Shown here: positions 1-12,389 of the stretch, piece by piece
Position numbering within the stretch: position 1 is the stretch's first letter
Layout: each line of letters opens with the position of its first letter
Assembly (NCBI GenBank): GCA_963277665.1
Contig: OY728159.1
Location: 1,015,701,343 to 1,015,765,342 of the forward strand
DNA: 64,000 bases
Direction: 5' to 3'
Origin: Viscum album
Taxonomy: Eukaryota > Streptophyta > Magnoliopsida > Santalales > Viscaceae
Position numbers and translations under genes: made by a program
The notes under the pieces: model-generated
What the model was told of the DNA's origin: nothing
Database searches by the model: none
The model's input: only the letters and a program-made list of their open reading frames with translations

Positions 1-699
1 CTATAAAAATTGAATAAGGATGAGTTATATACTTTGGATGAAATAATTTCCCCAATTATTATTTTCATAGATGACTCAACCTCCATATTTTTAGGTGGTT
101 TCTAAATAGTTTAACTAAACATTCATGAAATTAAAGAATAGATAGAGTCATAATCGAATAGTTTTTTGTTCTTGAATGAAAAACCAATGTACCTATCACC
201 AAATCGTTTTTTGGATTTGCCTTAGTAGTAGTGATAGTAGAATACCTTCCTTTATCTCTTATCCTTGGGGTTATTTTCATTGGATAACTCTCAAAAAGCT
301 TGTATTTGGGTAGTGGTTTGAATAGATTATATGATCATTGAATTTGATTTATTAAACATTATGCTAAGCATTAATTGGAACCATTTTTTTATCTCTCACA
401 TTAGTGGTCTTTTTCATCTCCCTTTGGAATTGATTAACCTGATGCCTCTCTTTTTCACACTTAAATAAAATCTCGATTTATATTGAGATAGTTTCTAGGA
501 TGATTCTTCCCACACATTTTATATATGGGTAGTTTGGTTTTCTTTCCTCTATGGGATCTATCCATTTTTCCTCCAAAATTAAAATCTATCATATATTTAT
601 TATCTCCAATACCTCAATACTATTAAGAATCATCAATATTCATCTCGACCTTATAGGAAAAATGAATAATCTCTTCATAGCTATCAAAGTCTCAAATAG
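1..699. other. Unassigned flank left of E1
   Basis: AT-rich sequence between the window start and the E1 insertion point. No reading frame here resembles a known family and I see no tRNA, LTR end or tandem repeat. Together with 54436-54996 it should be the original target of E1, because the five bases just outside the two E1 LTRs are nearly the same. Confidence 0.5.
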
Positions 700-704
700 A
701 TTGG

Positions 705-2888
705 TGTCACAAACCAGCTTGGGTACCCTGGTAACCTGATAACTGAGTTGATCGTGACATAAACCGAAGGGAATTCCTAATCCCCATGGGCTGGTGACTA
801 GCACCAGGAAATACACAACATACAAGTGGGAACGATTTCTGCCACAAGAACACGGAAACAAAGATAAAAGGCAGTGTGCATATCAATAGGAAAATTCCAC
901 TAGGAGTAAAAGTACCAGAATACAAAGATGCATAAAATTAAAAGTACTAAACCCCAAAGTACTAAATAGGAAAACAACCCCAAGTTCCCTAAGGACACAG
1001 CTCACCACATCTAAAGATCAACAGTTGGATCCACCTCTAAGAGATCCCTTCCCTTTTCTTGATCCTGGAAGAAGAAAGTCTACAAACACCCTAAGTAAAA
1101 AATTAAAGTGTGAGTATAATCCTAGTAGGATACCACCAAATATTCCATAATAGATTCCAAATATAGATTATCCAAATAAAAAATTCAGTTTTTCAGAATA
1201 AATAGGTTTGTAAATTCAAAAGCATACTTTTAAAAAAACATGCTATACATTTGCAAAATGATGGAAAATACATTCAAAGCATAGGCTTTACTTTACAAGA
1301 GATGGAATATTTCTAAAATAAAGGCTTAAGTAAACAATTTATATAAAATATTTTATATAAATTCCATAGGCATGTAAAACGGTTCAAACAAACATTGGCA
1401 TACATTTATATTTCAAATATAAAGAAACAAGCAAGCAACATGGTCATATGCCAAAATATATGATAGTATTAACCAGTTATAGGATTCCGCACTCTATAAT
1501 TGAACTCATAAAAGTGTGTATACACACGTCCCTATGACACTATCCAAAGGAGACTCATCACCAACCCATCAGGGATGTGACCCACCGCATGTATGTTTTA
1601 GAATGTTGTCGTAGCGTAGAGTGTATCCAAATTAATCACTAATTGCCTAAGGCTTGAATGTGATCTTAGATGATGGGATAACTATTTTAATACATCAATA
1701 AATACAATCAATCCCATTCTTTCATTTCAAAAATTCCAATTTATTTCCCTTTAAAACCAAAACATGTTTTTTTCAAAAACATGCCTTTTTCAAAAGATAA
1801 AACCACTGGGTTTCTATCAAATCATTTTAAACCATTCTCAAGTTTTAAATTAATTCAAAAACCAATTCCATACTTTTCAAAATTACTTTTTCACAATTAA
1901 ATTTAAAAAATTAATTGAAAATATTTCCATCAAATTCACCATTTAAATTCAAAAATTTAAATCAAACAATTTCCATAAACCCATCCTAGCTCAATGGAAT
2001 TGGGGGTTTTCCAAATTTACATTCCAAAACCATTTAAAATATACCAATTCACTGGAATTGGGTTTTATCAAACCAATTGAAAGCAATATTTATCATTTTA
2101 ATTTAAATCATCAATTGAAATAAATCAAGTAATGCGATGGTAATCAATTTGGAAAATTGGGACGAAAACACCTACCTCTTTCTCGAAGAACGACACTCAT
2201 AACGAAACCTATAAACGAGAAGAAGGTGAATGAGACCTTGAAAAACAACCTAGAAGCATGATCCAGCACCACCATAAATAGATCAATCAACTCCCAGATG
2301 ATCTATTAAAAATCCAAGAGGAGATAAAGAGAGGAACTTGAAGAACGACAGACAACAAGAGAGAACCCTTACCCGGGAATCGTACCGCAAGCGAAGCAAC
2401 GATCCAAAGATGATGTGATCAAATAGGGAGGGGTGCCTCTGAAAAATTCCTAGGAAGGGTCTAGGGTCAAGAACCTAGATGTATGGAATGAAAAAAACTG
2501 AACGCAAGTGTCGATCATGTATTTTAAAATTGGACGCAGGCCATGTCATGTTGTGTACCCTAGGGTCACGATGTGTAGTCCACGCTGGATAATTTATGTC
2601 GAAAAACCTATCACCTCAGGTTAAAAACCTCTATTTAATCTCTACATGACATGTACCTTAGGTACATGGTGTGTACCAGCTCATGGTATGATCTCCCCAT
2701 TCACGACATGATCTCCTTGTCCACAACACACAACCAGCACCAAGTACATGACGTGCACTTTAGGTACATAGAGTGTACCTATTCTACAGTCTACAGTAAA
2801 CCTAGAAAAATAACATAAAAGATTTTTTAACCAAACAAGAACTTAGAAAAGGTGGAAAATTACCTAATCAATGTAACGGGATGTTATA
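705..2888 (-). repeat. E1 3' LTR
   Basis: Counterpart of 52268-54430, about 2.18 kb. Read on the minus strand it begins near 2888 with a decayed form of TGTAACATCCC and ends near 705. A TATA-like TTAAATAG lies on the minus strand near 2629-2640. Immediately upstream (2643-2790) are four near-palindromic motifs of the type GGTACATGGTGTGTACC. The rest is AT-rich R-U5 sequence with no credible ORF. Confidence 0.85.
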
Positions 2889-2898
2889 ACCTCCCCGT
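2889..2898 (-). other. E1 polypurine tract
   Basis: On the minus strand ACGGGGAGGT lies directly before the 3' LTR, where plus-strand DNA synthesis would be primed. Position and purine content fit the role. Confidence 0.7.
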
Positions 2899-3877
2899 CA
2901 TACAAACTTTATTCCCCCAGAAATCCTATGAAGAAGCTTCTATGCCAAAGAGATAAGGCCACTGCTCTCTTATCAGTGCCTTGCATTCCCATGTATCATA
3001 ACTATCTGAGCCATTTTTTCCATATCACATGAACCAATGGTATTTTCTTCCCATTAAGAACCTTGGTCTCAGAATCAACTGTCCTGACTGGTCGCTCTTT
3101 CAAAGATAAATTAGGCTTGATCTCAAGATCACTCCAACTCAAAATGTGAGATGGATCATATAGATACTTTCTCAGCTGTGATACATGGAACATGTTATGT
3201 ATCAATGTCATATATGGTGGAATTTATAAATTTTAAGAAACATTCCCCACCTACTTAACAACCTCAAAAGGTCCCATAAATCAAGGATCAATATTCCCTT
3301 ACTTCTCAAGTCGTCGATGACCCAATAGGGGTGAAACCTTTAAGAAGAACCAATCACCAACTAAAAACTCCAAAAGTCTATGACATCAATTAGCATAGGA
3401 TTTATATTGGATTTATACTATCAAAAACTTATGATAAATCTTTTGGATCTTTTTTGTTGTCTCTCACACCAAGCTTGGTCCAACAAAAGAACTTTCACCA
3501 GCCTCTGACCAATATAACGATGATTTATAAGGTCAGCCATACAAGGACTCAAAAGGATCCATTCTGATAGAGTACTGGTAATTATTATTATAAGATAACT
3601 CAATCAATCCCAAGTGATCACCCCAAGACCGACCAAAGTCGGGGACATAGACATGAAGCATATCCTTAATAATATTTATAGCTCTTTATATTTGGCCATC
3701 CGACTGCATATGGAAGGCCATGCTCAAATGAACCTGATATCCCAGTTCCTCCTAAAGACCTCTCCAAAAGTGAGAAGTAAACTGAGGATCCCTATTAGAG
3801 ACTATAGAAGATGAAACTTCTTGCAAGAAAACAGTCTCTTTCACATAGAGATTGCCCAACTCCTCAACTTTGGTCAT
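2889..3877 (-). pseudogene. E1 pol, C-terminal half of integrase
   Basis: This is the 3' part of E1 pol, cut off by E2 at 3877. Minus-strand translation starts at the break with the integrase core, including a stretch reading SIVSNRDPQFTSHFWRGL that holds the second catalytic Asp, followed by decayed core sequence. Near 3002-3211 comes the C-terminal part, with NMFHVSQLRKYLYDPSH and KIPLVHVIWKKW. These are conserved in chromovirus integrases just before or within the chromodomain-like tail. Several stop codons interrupt it. The N-terminal half of the same integrase continues at 48413. Confidence 0.85.
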
Positions 3878-6232
3878 TGTTGACACTAATTAAAAAGATT
3901 CAAAGAGTACAAAGGGAACATAAAAAAATACTCCCAAACTCTATGCAATGTAGTAACATCTAGAAGCTTTGCGAATGATCTATGCATCCTAGCTTTGTGA
4001 GAGAGATACGTGACCGAGATTCGCGAACAAGCTACGTGGCCGAGCTACTCATGAAATGATTTGTGATGCCCCTATGTGGAGAACATGTGCGGTGGATCTA
4101 CGCGGAATACCTGTGCGGGAAAAGTTTCTTCAGCCAGGCCCCATCCATGCCTATAAATATGACCCTTGGGATCCCCATTTTCAGACTGAAAAAAAAGTGA
4201 AAGAATCTCTGAAGCTCCCATTGCGTATCTCTTTTGCCTAGATCTCTCAAATTGTCTCAGGTAGTTCTCTAAACTACAAAATAAGGGATAATTAAAAGGG
4301 ATAGGCATGTTTTGAAATTATTCTCATTTCTAAAGTCCTCATCCATACCTATGCACTAAACCTACGTGGTGTATCTGCGCACCACACCTGTGTGATAAGG
4401 CAACGTGAGGTACCTACGCGGCATACTTGCGCTAGGTACCTATGTGGCCAGCTCAGGTACCCTTCTTTAAATCCATCTATAGTAGGGTATCTCCATCCTT
4501 GGTTCCCTTATCTAAAAGGGGCTAAGTAGAAGCCTCCACCAAAACCTCCTGACTTCTCAGACCTTTGGGTAAGGCGCATTAGTGTGTCTCTAATTTGGGT
4601 TTTTATTTCCACAGTCAGAAGTTTCCCACATTCGTTTCATGATGGGGTTAAGATTCATGGGATGTTTATGGGTTTGTATATCCACAATCACATGTACTTT
4701 TCTCCTAGAAAAAGTGTTGGGAAGTTCTCGGTTTTTAGGATGGTTGGTTACTGGCCTTACCTTTTCAAAGAGGTGACTTGGGACCTCAGTTCTCCGATAG
4801 GGAAGGTACACTTTTCACTTTCCATTCCGGGAAAGTATAGAAGAAGTCTCCCTCTCCTACGATAACCAATTTTAGGGCATCCATCTTGGTATAATCCCCT
4901 CACCTTCACCCCTTCTTCCTTACATTGGACCCTTGTCCAATGTAAATAGAATAGAGGGAAGGCTCGTCGCATCGCCCTCTTCCACGGTCGATGCGCCCTC
5001 TTCCATCAGCAGAGGAGGAGAAGTGTGAAGTGTCATTGTTGAATCTTTCACATCCTCTTGTTTCTCACACTGAGCATGACTCATGTGGGCTTAGAGATAT
5101 GTGATGGTTGCAACATATGCACAAACACTCTCAAAATGAACTATGAGAACTCTGATTCCTGTTCAATCCAGGATATGTAGGAATCCCTTTCAGGGTCTGA
5201 GCTCATCCAAACATAATTCCCCCAATTTAGGCATCCTCCTTAGGAAATAAGCCCCAAATTAAATCCTCAAATCATCAAGGCATCCTTTTTCAGGAATTAT
5301 GACCAAACTCATCTTGGTCAGAGGACTATGCTCTCCTATGAGATTTATCGAACTACGCAGACTTTGATGCTCATCCATATGGGATACGTACGTAGCCTCC
5401 TTGAGTTTCAAACCCAACACTTCAATTCATCCATGTTCTCTTTGGGCCATATTCCCAATAAGGTATAATCCTACTTGGAAACTCATATCCTTTCCAAGTT
5501 CCTTGGGCTACTTCAGCATAAGTCTCACACTAAGTTTCAACTAAGAATCTTCTGCTTGGAGGTCCTTATCAAATAACCTTAAAAGGTATGATGTGTCCTA
5601 TTAAGCGGCACCGAACTACGAGGGTTCTGATTCCTTTCATGAGGATACGTAAGTAGCTCATTTTATGAGCACGATCCCAAGATTAAAACAAACATTCTTC
5701 TCCCTGGATGACAATAAATTCCAGAGTGCCCCACTGAGTGGATTAAAAACTTGTATCATCATAACGATGATTAAAAGAATCTCTAATCAGTATATTAGAG
5801 GATACCATTGATGGAAAACCTCTAATACATACAAGGGTTTCCATTGATGAAGAACCTTGACTGCATGATGATGATTCTAAACTTTACACATGTTAAATAA
5901 GTGATTACAATTTCCAAGGGATACTTATGATATACTTGGTGAATTCATAAGGATTCATGAAAATATTTTAATTTTACAAAGAGAGTCCAGGAGTAGACAA
6001 TAATTCCCCCCAAAGAAGGGTGTGATGAGTATGACCTCCCATCCTCTCAACCAATGCACATTCTTAAGTATCGTAAAGTTCAAAACTTAATGAACACCTA
6101 CCTTTGGAAAGAAGATCCTCTTTGGATAAAGAAATGTTGGAAGTTTCTGGTTCCACGAATAAATCCAATGGAAACCACCTAGAAATAGTGATTCTTAAAT
6201 CTAGAACACACGTTTCAAGTAACTACGAAACA
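3878..6232 (+). repeat. E2 5' LTR
   Basis: Begins TGTTGACACTAA and ends GAAACA. It pairs with 40460-48407, which contains E6. The start is fixed by the TSD and by the equal distance (274 bp) from LTR start to TATA box in both copies. U3 is therefore short (about 0.3 kb) and R-U5 long (about 2 kb). It contains short repeats built on TTCGCGAAC-AGCTACG and CTACGCGG-type motifs. ORFs within it are not convincing. Confidence 0.92.
4152..4160 (+). promoter_or_regulatory. E2 5' LTR TATA box
   Basis: TATAAATAT lies 274 bp into the LTR. The 3' LTR has TATAAATAGG at the same offset (40734-40743). Transcription would start about 30 bp downstream. Repeated motifs such as CTACGCGGAATACCTG lie just upstream. 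Confidence 0.7.
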
Positions 6233-6236
6233 AAAA

Positions 6237-6256
6237 TGGTGAACCTGATGTGAATA
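6237..6256 (+). other. E2 primer binding site, tRNA-Trp-like
   Basis: Four bases after the LTR, the sequence TGGTGAACCTGATGTG is followed by AATA. It is close to the reverse complement of the 3' end of plant tRNA-Trp as I remember it, with two C-to-T type differences. E1, E3 and E8 instead use initiator-Met-like sites (TGGTATYAGAG). The tRNA assignment needs an alignment to confirm. Confidence 0.65.
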
Positions 6257-6420
6257 CTTAACCAAGTTAATAATTTTACCAACATGTTAAGCCCCTATAA
6301 ATTGATAAAGGAAGGCCAGAAAATGGAATTAATCACGCATGTATCCATCTGACAATATGTCACTTTAATAAAACTTTTTGTTGTTCTCAGTTTTCCACAG
6401 AATTCCCTTCAATCCAAATA

Positions 6421-8877
6421 ATGTATTTCTCTAAGACAACTTCTGTGAACTTCCCGACTACTGCTCAAGATGGATCTCCATCCACGGGGAGGATGTTATC
6501 ACTAACCCAGTGTCTTCAATGTCGGGTCTCTAATATGCTGATAAAGGAATATCACCAGCACGGTACAATCTCAACTTTGGAGGCTACTCGACAGGCCCTC
6601 CAGGTCAACAATAATCCTCGATCCGCTGGCCAATAATGACCAATGATCAAGAATAAAATGGTTCCAACCACCCTCTCCAACCATTTCGGGTATTTATCCC
6701 TGGAATGCAACAATCAATCTCTCCCATAGTATAGGGAGGTGGATCAAGAGGTCACTGAAGGCCTCAATTCAAGAATACAGGAGCCCTTCCTGAGGACTCC
6801 CACTAGGAATCGCCACCAAAATCATGTGGTAGTGTATCCCCAACATGATGGGGGTGTTGCCTCTGGACGTTTGGCCCAGGTCTCTCAGACCCGGGCATGC
6901 AAGACGAACTGCCAGGGACAACGTAAAATTAACAGGAAGCAGGTTCTCACCTCTACCTCCACTAGAGAAGTCCATCGATCAAACTTGATGGCAAACAACG
7001 AGCGGGTACATACACTCGTTTGTCCTAATTTTGTTGCTCAGTAGTCTTGTCTGACAGAAACCCATCAATCCCACCAAATAAACCCGGTGGAGTATTGTGA
7101 ACAGGCAGATAAACCTGTTTAAAAGTTAGCAGTTAGTCAGCAGGCTCGTTTGACTGCATTTAAAGAGACCCGCCAATATAATATGGTGGAAACTGGTAAG
7201 CAGGAACATATACCTGTTTATAATCACCAATTATGTCAGCAGTCTCGTCTGCCAGTATTAAAGGAAACCCGTCAACCATACTTGATGGAGAATATTCAGC
7301 AGGCACATACACCTGCCAATGTTCATCAAGCCTACCAACAGTCTCGTTTGGTAGCACTCGGAGAATTCAGTCGGAAAGCTCCGATGACACATTTGGGGCA
7401 GACCCAACTCTCTTCCCCTATACAGGAGTACTGTCAATATCTGTTGATAGGAAAAGGAGGATAGGAGTAGGCACATACACCAACTCCGGATATGGAATGG
7501 ACGTATATTCCCATTTTAGCCACTAAAGTCACTAAACACATCTTATCAATGGTGAAAGGGCAGACTCATATCCTTGCCCATATTCTGGAATCATGTCAGG
7601 GTATTTTAACAACTACTTCAGTAGTATCAGGGGAACAAACATATAAATCTTTCCCCACACATGGGATGACACATCATCATGCCATATCAAAGCAGATACA
7701 TACCTCTGTTCCATTCCAGGAGGTTCATGGGGCGTACTCCCCCATATCATACGGACAACAAGATCAGGAACATACACCCTTTCCCATTGGAGGCAACCGA
7801 TCTGTTCCAGTAACTAATCCAATGCAGGCACATATACCTGCCTATGATAACCACTTTTCCCAAAAAGTGTCCCCAACTAAGTATAAGAGAACATCCAAGA
7901 ATAAATCTCACCAAATACCATTGGAAAATCAAGAGTCAAGCTGTAATTTAGCTCCTCTTAATTCTAGAGTTCTTGAAGCCCTCAAACATTTATCTATTGT
8001 TGCTCAAGATCCTACCCTCTCATTACCAAATTTTGGCAGTGGTAGTTGTAATTCTGAAGTTTCTCACTAGACACTTCATCATGAAGGCTTGATTCATGAA
8101 AATTCGGTCAATCGAGAGTGTCTATCTTTGGATGAGATCCATGGAAACCCTCCGTGTGCCCAGAAGACCAAGGAGAAAGAAGATTTATCCCTTGTTGTAA
8201 TTTATCATGGTGATCCTCCCCATGATGGAATTCGCTATGAAAGTCCTCTCTGTAGTAGTATTTTGCATTGTCAAAACAATTCTATAATTGAAAATGTAGC
8301 AACAAGAAAGCCCTCTTATCTTGAGGCACTTGTAAACATAGAGCCAGTCATGTCTGATGCCTTGTCATTGACAGGTGAAACACTTTCTCAATCAGAAGAC
8401 ATCTTAAGGGAACAGTCATTCTCTGAACCTCCCTTGGTTCATTTATCCTCAAATGCAGAGAATCCACTTTGGTCAGACCAAGTAGAGAAAACTCTAGTAG
8501 AAGTTGATAAATATGTTTTGAACATGAGGAAATAATTATCTAAAGGAGAAATACCAGTAATGTTCTGGCCTTTAGAAAATTCTCAGTTTGATATTCTAGA
8601 ATTGATGACAGAAGATTGCATTCAAGACATTCGTCTCAACTTATGGAAAACTCTTCATCATTTGAAAGCTAAATTATTACCATATGATGAATATCAAAAT
8701 AATATTAAGGTAATAGAAGGGTTACAGCACCAAATTTTCTTGGAATCTCTTTCAGTTTCCCAACATCCAAGTGTTGAAAAACAACAGAGAAACCTTCAGC
8801 GCGCATGTCTCAATTCTATGAAGAGGCTACGCCAATTAATTTCTGATTCCCCATATAATGTTCGCATCAGAGGATAA
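6421..8877 (+). pseudogene. E2 ORF1 (extra ORF upstream of gag), degenerate
   Basis: A single reading frame of about 819 codons is kept from 6421 to 8877. It is broken only by stop codons (for example at 6634, 7042, 7462, 8068 and 8533) with no visible frameshift. The encoded protein has no catalytic motif I recognise. Its middle part (6940-7434) is built from 33-residue tandem repeats rich in Gln, His and Pro, with recurring QQSRL and Q-E/A-H-I/T-P motifs. The part near 8089-8877 is acidic and looks helical. Ogre elements carry an ORF of unknown function at this place, so this is probably its counterpart. Several stops sit where repeat neighbours have CAG or CAA, suggesting C-to-T decay. Confidence 0.75.
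6940..7434 (+). repeat. 99-bp tandem repeats coding 33-residue units in ORF1
   Basis: Repeat units begin at 6940, 7039, 7138, 7237 and 7336, and the next register point, 7435, starts with Gln again. The spacing is exactly 99 bp. Units start with Gln and often QQ-A/S-RL, and the two best are QQARLTAFKETRQ and QQSRLPVLKETRQ. Weaker Q-x-H-x-P echoes continue to about 7860. Confidence 0.85.
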
Positions 8878-9609
8878 GGTGCATATGGAGAATTTCATTT
8901 CACTGCACTCTAAAATCAGAAAAGTCCACCCAAAGTGGTATCATTCAATATTATTTCCCACAGTCGGCTATAGTCAATAGGTTTTGTGTGTAATCAAATG
9001 TACGCTCAAGAACAAGCCTCAACCAGCTCTCATCAGAATCAGGTCCAAATAAAAGAAATTTTTGAACTAATCCTACATCAAGCCTATGAGAATCTTGAGC
9101 AGGCATCCCGTTTAGAGGATTTCAGACATTAGAGGATGAAAATGTCCGAAATAGCATAGTGATCTTTTAAAACAGGTGATTTAAGTAATTGTCGGATGAT
9201 GCATCCAGCTAATGTCCAAACCAAAATCTGCAAAATCAAAAGAGCAGTTGCACGAATTTCAGCTGTATCAGTTCAAGAATCACCCCAGCTTGCCAGGCTG
9301 GGGGCTCATTTAATGCAACCTTCAAATTCATTAAACAATGTTCAAAAATTTGAATAAGAATAACATGATCAACTCCAGCCTGCAAGGCTGGGGGCTATTT
9401 ATCATCTTCAATCCCCCCCTCAACGGAAGTAATTTTTCTCCCGATTAGGGAAGAAACCACAAGGAAAGTGTACAGTTGAACTATCCAATGATTCCCTTCA
9501 TGTTATTTTCCACCAAATAGTTCCAGGTAATTCTTCATATATGAGAATGGAGTTTTGTGAAAGACAAAAAGGGATATGATCTAACAGAAACACTGACAAA
9601 ATTCCATTA
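8878..9609 (+). other. E2 spacer between ORF1 and gag
   Basis: About 0.73 kb without a convincing ORF. It contains two similar short stem-loops: CCCCAGC pairing with GCTGGGG (9283-9303), and CTCCAGCCT pairing with AGGCTGGGG (9373-9393). Both are followed by GGGGCT and a T-rich run. It may be a leader or an intron; I cannot tell which. Confidence 0.5.
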
Positions 9610-11435
9610 ATGCATTATGCATTAGTGAATGTTATCAATACCATTGCAGAAGATCCTCCAGAAAGTAATTCTAGTTCATGGGAATTAGAAGATGAAGTTA
9701 TTGTCAATAATGTGGTACATACCGGGGAAAATGAAGAAGTTTTGCATACCCGAAATCAAAGGCTTACCCAGAATCTAGGTATGCCTTCAAATAACCAACT
9801 CCCCCCTCTCCAAAAGGCGTCCAACAAGGGGAAAGGAAAACGTCTGATTGCATCTCACTTTTCTGCTGGAGAAGGTCAATATCTTTCACTTGAAGAGATA
9901 CTTTCATAGCAAGAAGAGGAAATTAAGGAGTTGAAAAGGCTCAACATGGAGTTACTTCGAAACAACATTTATGCTAGACAGTATCCCCAGGAAAGTCCTC
10001 GACTTGAAAATCATGTAGTATCTCCTCAGAAAAGGGGATTTGTAGTAACTACCGAGGTAGATAATGAATTCCCTATGTTGGGTACATAATCAAGACAGGA
10101 TCATGTACATCCTGATAGACCTATTTATTTGGGTTATCCAAGACAGATATCAGCACCACCATTAGTGGTCTCGCCAGTTATTGCACCATCTCAAGTTCTA
10201 GTTGCAATACCTGCACAAAATCCAGCTCATCCAGATATTCCTCAAATTCTTATGAACACAATTGAGGCATTAATGACTCGATTGGAATCTATGGAGGAAC
10301 GATGGGCCCCAGTTCAATTAGAAAAGAGAGTTTACCCTGAATGGGTGGATGCAATTCCTCTCCCACCAAATTTTTTGAATACCACATTCCCAATTTTAAC
10401 GGTTTGGGAGATTCGGAACAACACTTAACACATTTTGTTTCTCATTGTGATCCCATGATGGTAACTCCTAAACAACAAGAAGCAGTTAATCTTATGTGTT
10501 TTGTGCAATCATTACAAGGAAAATCTTTTGTCGGGTATACAAGTTTACAATCTCGATCAATTACTGGGTGGGAAGATCTCCGTCAGAAATTCATTCTTCA
10601 ATTTAGCATAACATTACCAAAAATGACAGTTTTTTACCTCACCAACTGTAAACAAAGGGAAAATGAAATATTTTCTGATTCCATTGCTCGTTGGAAGGGA
10701 TTAAAATATTCTTTAAGTTTATAACTCCCTCAAAAAGAGTTGCTTCCAATCTATGTGGAAAATCTGTGTGATGAATTATTCACACCATTGATCCCTGTGA
10801 AATACACAGGAGGGTTTCGAAACCTTACTTCAATCGCTCAGCAGATAGTAGACTCTATTATAGAGACTAAGGCTAAAACTCGTGTAATTCCATTAGTTCC
10901 AGGAAGGATAATAGGAAAGGAATAATGTGCTACAATTACACTCAAACAGGAACCTGTACCTACTTTTACTTCAAGATCTTCATCATACCGAAGGGCTCCG
11001 CTTCCTAAGCATCAGCAGCAACGACCACCTCGTCAAGATGATCAAAGAGATCAAAGGCGGAAATAGTTTGAGGAATTAAAGAATAAATTATATTCTTTCA
11101 GGAATGAAAAGGTTCTTGGTTAATTCATATCAGCCTTAGAAAACAATTTAGTTCAGTTGCCAAGGCCGAAGAAGCCAAATAAGGACAGAGATGAAGATCG
11201 TCCAAATTATTGTCCCTTTCATCAGATGTTGGGACACCCCATTCAGGAGTGCTTTATTTTCAAAGACCTTTTGCAGAAGATGATAGAATTTGGACAAGTA
11301 AAATTGAAAAGTTCATCAACTCAAGTAGCATGTGTTACTGTCACCAATACAGAGGAAGAGGGGGAATGGCAAGAAGTTAAAATTAAAAATGTGCAAAAAT
11401 ATGATGATTGGATGATTAGGAAAATGATCAACTGA
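9610..11435 (+). pseudogene. E2 gag, degenerate
   Basis: The frame starts near 9610 and runs with in-frame stops to about 10390. A one-base frameshift moves it to the frame of 10341-11435. The capsid-like gag domain is recognisable at 10395-10720, with SEQHLTHFVSHCDP and GWEDLRQKFILQF. A Tat-type zinc-binding motif, YCPFHQMLGHPIQEC, lies near 11206-11250; its Cys, His, His, Cys spacing is the pattern seen in Ogre/Tat gag rather than a canonical CCHC knuckle. A proline-rich stretch (10130-10230) precedes the core. In-frame stops include those near 9907, 10087 and 10722. It would have formed the virus-like particle. Confidence 0.85.
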
Positions 11436-12389
11436 ACTCATGATATTTTATGAACACAGTTTAAAAAAATAATTGTGTATTCTACCCCTCCTTCCACAGC
11501 AAAACCATCTTCATAAAAGGTTTGTTCCTCAAAGAAACAAGGTGATCATAAGGATAAATAGCAGTCAGAAAAAGATGAGCTCGCATCAAGGACAAATTTG
11601 TCCTTAACCCTGGTAGATTTCATGCCATCTGTTTCAAAATCACGGGCACCGCCCAACCAAATAGTACAACTAGAATTAATTTTTCAGGAAGAATCCTCAT
11701 CAAACGAAGAATTGATCTTTGGTTCTGTTAATGTTATCCATTTAATAGATCCTTATACCGATGGTGGTTCTAATTGTATTGAGTTGGAATTCCTTATGCC
11801 TAATTGGGGGACTAGAGGAAGAGGCCAAGGTCAAGGATACAGGGTTAGATGTGGGAATTCCAGAAACCATCATTTTAACTCTACCCCTACTCAAACCATA
11901 TATGCGGTAGAAACTCATGGAAGATCCCTTTTGAAAGATCAACAAGAACAAGGAGTTTCTTCCATGAAAAACAAGTCTAGTTCTGGCACAATTATTCTGG
12001 AGGACTGATTAGAAGCTACACCATCTTCTTCTCAGCATATGAATAGACTTAGCCAATCTAATTTTCCAAAGTCATTGGTATTTCCCACTTCTGTTTCAAC
12101 ATAGAACACATCTACAACAGAAGCATCAACTTCCAAAGCACCTGCAAAACCACATCTCCATGTTGGGAAATGAAGACCTTTGGACCAAAAGTATGTTGTC
12201 TTGAAACAATTGTCCCAAGTACCGGGCAATTTATCAATTTTGGATGCTTTTAATCTGTCCAAAGATCTTCGAGAAGAAATCATTGAGGCTATGTTAAGTC
12301 CTCAAGAATTTGAAACTGAAGTTGTTGCTGCTGAGGTTTATCGTATAGAGAATGTTCTACATAATTTCATGAAGTCATATCTTTTATAG
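11436..12389 (+). pseudogene. E2 gag-protease linker
   Basis: The gag frame continues through several stops. There are open stretches at 11598-12008 (Ser-rich, then a Gly/Arg/Gln-rich part with GRGQGQG) and 12180-12389 (helical, with ILDAFNLSKDLREEIIEAML). The latter matches the kind of sequence found just before the protease in Tat elements. No catalytic motif is seen. Frame agreement with gag over more than 1 kb supports a former single polyprotein. Confidence 0.6.

Noticed and set aside
3002..3211. A stand-alone small gene
   Set aside because: It is the C-terminus of the E1 integrase, in the right place before the polypurine tract and 3' LTR.
4072..4308. Open frame repeated at 40654-40890
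   Set aside because: Present in both E2 LTRs and antisense to the TATA box and transcription start region; no family match.
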